Shown here in pieces: positions 6,655-11,345 of a stretch of 11,345 bases of DNA. The stretch spans positions 1 to 11,345 of the forward strand of contig CAJKVD010000009.1 in assembly GCA_905203195.1 (NCBI GenBank), read 5' to 3'. Under the pieces are notes generated by a model. It searched no databases. It was not told the DNA's origin and was given only the letters and a program-made list of their open reading frames with translations. This stretch comes from an uncultured Clostridium sp. (lineage in GTDB: Bacteria; Bacillota; Clostridia; TANB77; CAG-508). The translations under genes and the position numbers were made by a program. Each line of letters begins with the position of its first letter. Position 1 is the first letter of the stretch.

Positions 6655-9600
6655 ATGCCAAATTGGACAAAAGAACAAAAACAAGCTATATATGAAAAAG
6701 GAAACAATATATTAGTTGCAGCAGCGGCAGGAAGCGGAAAAACAGCAGTATTAGTAGAAAGAATGATACATAAAATAATAGATGAAAAAATAGATATAAA
6801 CAAAGTACTAGTGGTAACATTTACAAATGCAGCAGCATCAGAAATGAGAGAAAGAATATTAGAAGCAATATATAAAGAATTAGATAAAGACCCCAATAAC
6901 AAACATCTACAAAAGCAAATAACATTATTAAATTTATCTAATATATGTACAATAGATTCATTTTGCTTAGAAATTTTAAGAAACAATTTTTACGAATTAG
7001 AAAACATGTCACCAAATTTTAGAATAGCAGACACACCAGAAATTGAATTATTAAAAGAAGAAGTATTAGAAGACATATTTGAGCAAAAATACGAATCAGA
7101 AGATAAAGAATTTACAGATTTAATAACAACATATACAACATACAGAGATGACACACCATTAAAAGAATTAGTAAAAAAAATACACAATTATATATATTCA
7201 AATCCATTCCCACAAAAATGGTTAAATGAAAAAGTAGAAATGTTCAATTTAAAAGAACAGCAATTGTTGGACAAAGATTTTAAAGAAACAATTTGGGGTT
7301 CAGAACTATTAAAAGACTTAGAAGAAGAAACCAAAAATGATATAGAAATATTAAAAGATGTAGCACAAACATTAGAAAACGATAGTGATTTAGAACTATT
7401 TTACCAGACAATACAAAGTGATATAAATCAAATAAAAACACTACAAAATAATTTAAAAACATGGGACAAAGCATATGAAACATCAAAATATATAACATTA
7501 ATAGATTGGCCAAGAAAAAGAATAAAATCAGAAATAAAAGACGAAGCAAAAAAAATGAGGGACATGGTAAAAGCAAATTTTAATGACAGAAGAGGAAAAA
7601 TACTAATAGCAAATTCTAAAGATTCAGCACAAGACTTATACAATATGTATAAAAAATTAGTAGAGCTAGAAAATTTAATAAATGAGTTTGATAAAAAATT
7701 CTCAGCAAAAAAAAGAGAAAAAAACATAGTTGATTTTACAGATATAGAACATTTTGCATTACAAATATTAATAAAAGAAGATGAAAAAGGCAATATAATA
7801 CCAACAGAAATAGCCAAAAAATATGCAGAAAAATTTGAAGAGATAGCAATAGACGAATATCAAGACAGTAACGAAGTACAAGAATATATATTAACATCAA
7901 TATCAAAAGAAAACAACATATTTATGGTAGGAGATGTAAAACAAAGTATATACAAATTTAGACAAGCAATGCCAGAACTATTTTTAAAAAAATATAAAAA
8001 ATACAACAAAAAAGAGCAAGAAGAAACAATAGAAAACGGAGAAGCACAAAAAAACGAAGGAACAAAAATACAATTATTCAAAAATTTCAGAAGTAGAGAT
8101 AATGTACTAGACTTTACAAATTTAATTTTTGAAAACATAATGAGTGAACAACTAGGAGATGTAGATTACACAGAAGAAGAATATTTAAATTTAGGAGCAA
8201 CAGATTACAAAAAAAATGAACAAAACTTAAAAACCGAAATAGACATAATAGATACAAAAGGTATTGATTCAGAAGACAATATAGAATTAATAGAAGAAAA
8301 TCAAGAAGATGGTGAAAGCCAAAATTCAGAAGAAAAAGAGCATTTACAAGATATAGAAATAGAAGCAAGATATATAGCAAGCAAAATAGAAAATCTATTA
8401 AAACAAAAATATCAAATATATGACAGAAAAGAAAAGTGTTTTAGAGAAATACATCCAAAAGATATTGTAATATTATTGCGTTCAACCAAAAACAAAGCAA
8501 ATATATATGAACAAGAACTTATAAAAAAGAATTTACCAGTATTTTCTGATAGCACACAAGAATATTTAGACACAATAGAAATAGAAACAATAATGAGTTT
8601 ATTAAAAATAATAGACAACCCAATACAAGACATACCATTAGTAACAGTATTAAGATCACCAATAGGAGCATTTACAGATGATGAACTAGTAAAAATCAGA
8701 CTTAGTGATAAATATGACAATTTTTATGAATGTATGCAAAAATCAAAAGTAAATGTAGAACCAGAAATAAAAGTAAAAATACAAATTTTTTTAGATAAAC
8801 TAGAACTTTGGCGAAAAGAACAAGAATATTTAGCTTTAGATGAATTAATATGGAAAATATACATGGATACAGGTTATTATAATTATGTAGGCTTAATGTC
8901 AAATGGAATACAAAGGCAAGCAAATTTAAAAGTCCTATTTGAAAGAGCAAAACAATATGAAAGTGCAAGTTTTAAAGGATTATACAACTTTATAAATTTT
9001 ATAGAAAAATTAAAGCTAAGTAGTGGAGATTTAGGATCAGCAAAAATAATAGGAGAAAATGATGATGTAATAAGAATAATGAGTATACATAAAAGCAAAG
9101 GACTTGAATTTCCAATCATTTTTTTAGCAAATAGCAACAAGCAATTTAATAAACAAGACATAAGAAATGATGATGTACTATTACATCCAAAATATGGATT
9201 AGGAATAAAATACATAGACTATAATTTGCAATTAAGATATGAAACAATAGCAAGACAAATGGTAAAAGAAAAAATCGAAATCGAAAACTTATCAGAAGAA
9301 ATGCGAATATTGTATGTTGCATTAACAAGAGCAAAAGAAAAAATCTATATAACAGCAACAGGAAAAGATATACAAAAAAAGCTAGATGCATTAGAAAAAA
9401 ATGTTGATATATATAAAAAAGAAAAAGGAAAAATAAAATCAGGAATCCTAAAAAAATGTAATTCATATTTAGATTGGATATTGCAAACATATTTATATAA
9501 TAAAGAAAAAACAGAAAAAATTGCAGAAATTAATCTAATTCAAAAAGATGATATAAAAGAAATTTGGAAAGATTCGAATGATGATTCAAACCAAACAAGC

Positions 9601-10347
9601 CTTGAAGAAATACTAAAAGAAGAATTAAAAGATTACAATTCAGATAAAAAAATATCAGATGAAATAAAAAACAAATTAGAATATGTATATCAATATAAAG
9701 AATTAACCGAATTGCCAACAAAAATGTCAGTTAGCGAAATAAAGAAAATAAAAAATACTAAATCAGAAGAAAATGAAAAAAAAGAAGAGATAGAAAATTT
9801 GGCAAAACCAAAATTTTTAGAAGAAATAGCAGAAAAATCTCTAACAGCAGTAGAAAAAGGAAGCATTATGCATTTATGTATGCAATATTTAGATGTAAAC
9901 AAAAACTATGATTATAACGAAATACAACAATTTGTAGATGAACTATGCAAAAATAATATAATTACAGAAAAAGAAAAACAATCAATATATTTAAAAACAT
10001 TATATAATTACACAAAATCAGAAATTTGGAAACAAATAAGAGATGCAAAAAAAGTAGAAAGAGAAAAGCCATTTTATATAATGCTACCAGCAAGTGAAAT
10101 TTATGGTTCAGACGCAAAAGAAAAAATTTTAGTTCAAGGTATTATAGATTTATATTACATAAATAAAAATGATGAGCTTATATTACTTGACTATAAAACA
10201 GATTTTGTAAAAGAAGAAACAGATTTAATTGATAAATATAAAATACAATTAGATATATATAAAAGAGCATTAGAATACTCTTTAAAGCGTAAAGTAGATA
10301 AAGTTTATATTTATTCTTTATGTTTGCAAAAAGCAATAGAACTTTAA
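6655..10347 (+). CDS. addA: ATP-dependent helicase/nuclease subunit AddA
   Basis: AddA is the motor and one of the two nucleases of the AddAB enzyme, which resects double-strand DNA ends for RecA-dependent repair (the RecBCD counterpart in Firmicutes). The 1230-residue length is normal. UvrD-type helicase motifs are in order: Walker A AAGSGKT (residues 24-30), Ia TFTNAAASEM (55-64), Walker B IDEYQD (399-404), III GDVKQSIYKFR (426-436), IV NFRSR (477-481), V SIHKSKGLEF (810-819) and VI LYVALTRAK (886-894). The C-terminal RecB-family nuclease has D1165 in GIIDLYY, D1179 and K1181 in DYKTD, and Q1198. An acidic Glu-rich stretch lies near residues 540-570, between helicase motifs IV and V. AGGGAG at 6640-6645 supports the start. 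addB, usually adjacent and upstream, is absent here. tcdA follows 17 bases downstream and is probably cotranscribed. Confidence 0.97.
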   Translation: MPNWTKEQKQAIYEKGNNILVAAAAGSGKTAVLVERMIHKIIDEKIDINKVLVVTFTNAAASEMRERILEAIYKELDKDPNNKHLQKQITLLNLSNICTIDSFCLEILRNNFYELENMSPNFRIADTPEIELLKEEVLEDIFEQKYESEDKEFTDLITTYTTYRDDTPLKELVKKIHNYIYSNPFPQKWLNEKVEMFNLKEQQLLDKDFKETIWGSELLKDLEEETKNDIEILKDVAQTLENDSDLELFYQTIQSDINQIKTLQNNLKTWDKAYETSKYITLIDWPRKRIKSEIKDEAKKMRDMVKANFNDRRGKILIANSKDSAQDLYNMYKKLVELENLINEFDKKFSAKKREKNIVDFTDIEHFALQILIKEDEKGNIIPTEIAKKYAEKFEEIAIDEYQDSNEVQEYILTSISKENNIFMVGDVKQSIYKFRQAMPELFLKKYKKYNKKEQEETIENGEAQKNEGTKIQLFKNFRSRDNVLDFTNLIFENIMSEQLGDVDYTEEEYLNLGATDYKKNEQNLKTEIDIIDTKGIDSEDNIELIEENQEDGESQNSEEKEHLQDIEIEARYIASKIENLLKQKYQIYDRKEKCFREIHPKDIVILLRSTKNKANIYEQELIKKNLPVFSDSTQEYLDTIEIETIMSLLKIIDNPIQDIPLVTVLRSPIGAFTDDELVKIRLSDKYDNFYECMQKSKVNVEPEIKVKIQIFLDKLELWRKEQEYLALDELIWKIYMDTGYYNYVGLMSNGIQRQANLKVLFERAKQYESASFKGLYNFINFIEKLKLSSGDLGSAKIIGENDDVIRIMSIHKSKGLEFPIIFLANSNKQFNKQDIRNDDVLLHPKYGLGIKYIDYNLQLRYETIARQMVKEKIEIENLSEEMRILYVALTRAKEKIYITATGKDIQKKLDALEKNVDIYKKEKGKIKSGILKKCNSYLDWILQTYLYNKEKTEKIAEINLIQKDDIKEIWKDSNDDSNQTSLEEILKEELKDYNSDKKISDEIKNKLEYVYQYKELTELPTKMSVSEIKKIKNTKSEENEKKEEIENLAKPKFLEEIAEKSLTAVEKGSIMHLCMQYLDVNKNYDYNEIQQFVDELCKNNIITEKEKQSIYLKTLYNYTKSEIWKQIRDAKKVEREKPFYIMLPASEIYGSDAKEKILVQGIIDLYYINKNDELILLDYKTDFVKEETDLIDKYKIQLDIYKRALEYSLKRKVDKVYIYSLCLQKAIEL

Positions 10348-10364
10348 ATATTGGAGGAAATAAA

Positions 10365-11129
10365 ATGAGTCTTAACCAATTTTCAAGGACAGAATTATTA
10401 ATAGGAAAACAAGGAATAGAAAAACTAAATAATGCAAAAGTCGCAATATTTGGACTAGGAGGAGTAGGATCATTTGTAGTAGAAGGATTAGTAAGAGCAG
10501 GTGTAGAAAACTTTGTTTTGATAGATGATGATAAAATCTGTTTAACAAATTTAAACAGACAAATAATAGCAACAAGAAAAACAATAGGAAAATACAAAGT
10601 AGAAGTTGCAAAAGAAAGAATATTAGAAATAAATCCAAATGCAAATGTAGAAACATATCAAGAATTTTTTATGCCAGACTCAGAAACAGAAATAATAAAA
10701 AACGACCTAACATATGTAGTTGATTGTATAGATACAGTTACAGCAAAAATAGAAATAGTAAAGCAATGCAAAGAAAAAGAAATACCTGTTATATCAGCAT
10801 TAGGAACTGGAAATAAATTAGATCCATCAAAATTTGAAATAACAGATATATACAAAACCAGTGTATGCCCATTAGCAAAAGTAATGAGAAAAGAATTAAG
10901 AAAAAGAAACATAACAAATTTAAAAGTAATATATTCCAAAGAAGAACCAATAAAACCAGAGCAAACAAGTGAAGGCAGTTGCAAAACAAACTGTATATGC
11001 CCTCCTGGAACAAAAAGAAAATGTTCTAGTAGAAACCAAGTACCCGGAAGTATATCATTTGTACCATCTGTTGCAGGATTAATGATAGCAGGAGAAATTG
11101 TTAGAGAAATTATTGGAATAGAGAGTTAA
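10365..11129 (+). CDS. tcdA: tRNA threonylcarbamoyladenosine dehydratase TcdA (CsdL), E1-like
   Basis: TcdA is a ThiF/MoeB-like enzyme that uses ATP to convert t6A at tRNA position 37 into its cyclic form ct6A. From the chosen start it has 254 residues, close to the family norm. The nucleotide-binding GLGGVG is at residues 30-35, the acidic strand end LIDDD at 52-56, and the conserved NLNRQ at 62-66. VDCID (119-123) and the family segment SVCPLAKVMRKELRKR (166-181) follow. The C-terminus PGSISFVPSVAGLMIAGE is typical. Four cysteines cluster at 206, 210, 212 and 220 and might bind a metal; this is inference. An in-frame ATG at 10320 exists inside addA, but GGAGG at 10353-10357 points to the ATG at 10365. 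The gene follows addA by 17 bases. In E. coli its homologue sits with the cysteine desulfurase gene csdA, which fits the remnant found downstream. Confidence 0.93.
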   Translation: MSLNQFSRTELLIGKQGIEKLNNAKVAIFGLGGVGSFVVEGLVRAGVENFVLIDDDKICLTNLNRQIIATRKTIGKYKVEVAKERILEINPNANVETYQEFFMPDSETEIIKNDLTYVVDCIDTVTAKIEIVKQCKEKEIPVISALGTGNKLDPSKFEITDIYKTSVCPLAKVMRKELRKRNITNLKVIYSKEEPIKPEQTSEGSCKTNCICPPGTKRKCSSRNQVPGSISFVPSVAGLMIAGEIVREIIGIES

Positions 11130-11149
11130 AATAGAATTTAAGCACTTAG

Positions 11150-11266
11150 AATTGTAAAAAATTATCCAAACTGTTATTTATTAGTATAAGCCATTTAGTA
11201 GAAGAAGACGAAATAAATGAATTTTTAAAAATTTTTGATAAATGTTATAAATATTTTAAAGAATAA
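11150..11266 (+). pseudogene. C-terminal remnant of a cysteine desulfurase-like (class V aminotransferase) gene
   Basis: An open frame with no start codon follows a TAG at 11147 and ends at the TAA at 11264. It encodes about 38 residues, including FISISHLVEEDEIN and then FLKIFDKCYKYFKE. The pattern [RF]ISISHL-x-EE-x-EI-x-x-FL matches, from memory, the extreme C-terminus of class V aminotransferases of the cysteine desulfurase type, where RISxSHLTTxEEID is common. Everything upstream of this tail is missing, because tcdA ends only 20 bases before. It has no ribosome site and is best read as a deletion remnant. The placement beside tcdA, and before a probable thiolase gene, supports the reading. 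The match covers few residues, so the family call is moderate. Confidence 0.5.
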
Positions 11267-11296
11267 AAGAAATTACTAAGAAAGGGATTTATAATT

Positions 11297-11345
11297 ATGG
11301 AAAGATATGAAGAAATCGAAAAAAGTATAGTTACAACATATCGAA
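11297..11345 (+). CDS. Start of a probable TtcA/TilS-type PP-loop tRNA thiolation protein (3'-truncated)
   Basis: Only 16 codons lie in the window (MERYEEIEKSIVTTYR). AAAGGG at 11281-11286, ten bases before the ATG, supports a real start. The ERYEEIEKSI...YR opening resembles, from memory, the N-terminus of Clostridial TtcA-like ATP-binding proteins, which use a PP-loop (SGGKDS) to activate C32 of tRNA for 2-thiolation. The PP-loop itself would lie beyond the window edge, so the function is tentative. Such enzymes need sulfur from a cysteine desulfurase, which makes the remnant just upstream suggestive. Confidence 0.45.
   Translation, partial: MERYEEIEKSIVTTYR

Noticed and set aside
6636..9902. 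Many long minus-strand open frames opposite addA
   Set aside because: They are antisense shadows rich in Phe, Leu, Ser and Ile caused by A-rich coding sequence; none has a ribosome site or plausible protein composition.
10320..10364. N-terminal extension of tcdA overlapping addA
   Set aside because: The added residues do not match the family and GGAGG at 10353-10357 is placed for the ATG at 10365.
1..11345. CRISPR arrays, insertion sequences, attachment sites, tRNA genes or defence genes
   Set aside because: I looked on both strands and found no regularly spaced repeats, terminal inverted repeats, tRNA-like cloverleaf or recognisable mobile or defence genes.

Overview
The window is an AT-rich, densely coded chromosomal segment that looks like a low-GC Firmicute, most likely an uncultured Clostridia lineage. 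The der-plsY-gpsA order, an AddA-type helicase-nuclease, strong AGGAGG ribosome sites, and an RNase P RNA that reads as class A (Bacilli usually carry class B) all point that way. TGG is used for Trp and TGA ends one gene, so the standard bacterial code applies. Coding strands are strongly A-rich at third positions (ATA, GCA, ACA, GTA).

Layout. Bases 2-1057 hold the 3' part of der (ribosome assembly GTPase), followed after 24 bases by plsY (acyl-phosphate:glycerol-3-phosphate acyltransferase). Then comes a broken small membrane-protein gene (1755-2052) and gpsA (glycerol-3-phosphate dehydrogenase). GpsA makes the glycerol-3-phosphate that PlsY acylates, so these two start phospholipid synthesis. 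A zinc-ribbon protein gene (3140-3649) converges on a small minus-strand gene (3663-3941) over a shared hairpin terminator. A membrane-anchored protein of unknown function (4070-5026) runs directly into the RNase P RNA gene rnpB (about 5040-5383), whose extended -10 promoter is built on that protein's stop codon. Next are trmB (tRNA m7G methyltransferase), a frameshifted DUF4116-type repeat gene (6100-6616), a terminator, addA (6655-10347), and tcdA (10365-11129). A short remnant that resembles the C-terminus of a cysteine desulfurase (about 11150-11266) and the first 16 codons of a probable ttcA-type PP-loop tRNA thiolase gene close the window.

The right two thirds have a tRNA-maturation theme: rnpB (5' trimming), trmB (m7G46), tcdA (cyclic t6A37), and probably ttcA (s2C32). 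The dead cysteine desulfurase would have fitted as a sulfur donor.

No phage, transposon, CRISPR, toxin-antitoxin or defence system is visible, and I do not see a new multi-gene system. The most informative oddities are three broken genes in about 11 kb, all in A-rich sequence (real gene decay, RNA-level slippage, or assembly indels), the promoter/stop-codon overlap at rnpB, an addA without an adjacent addB, and a minus-strand gene with a different codon flavour.
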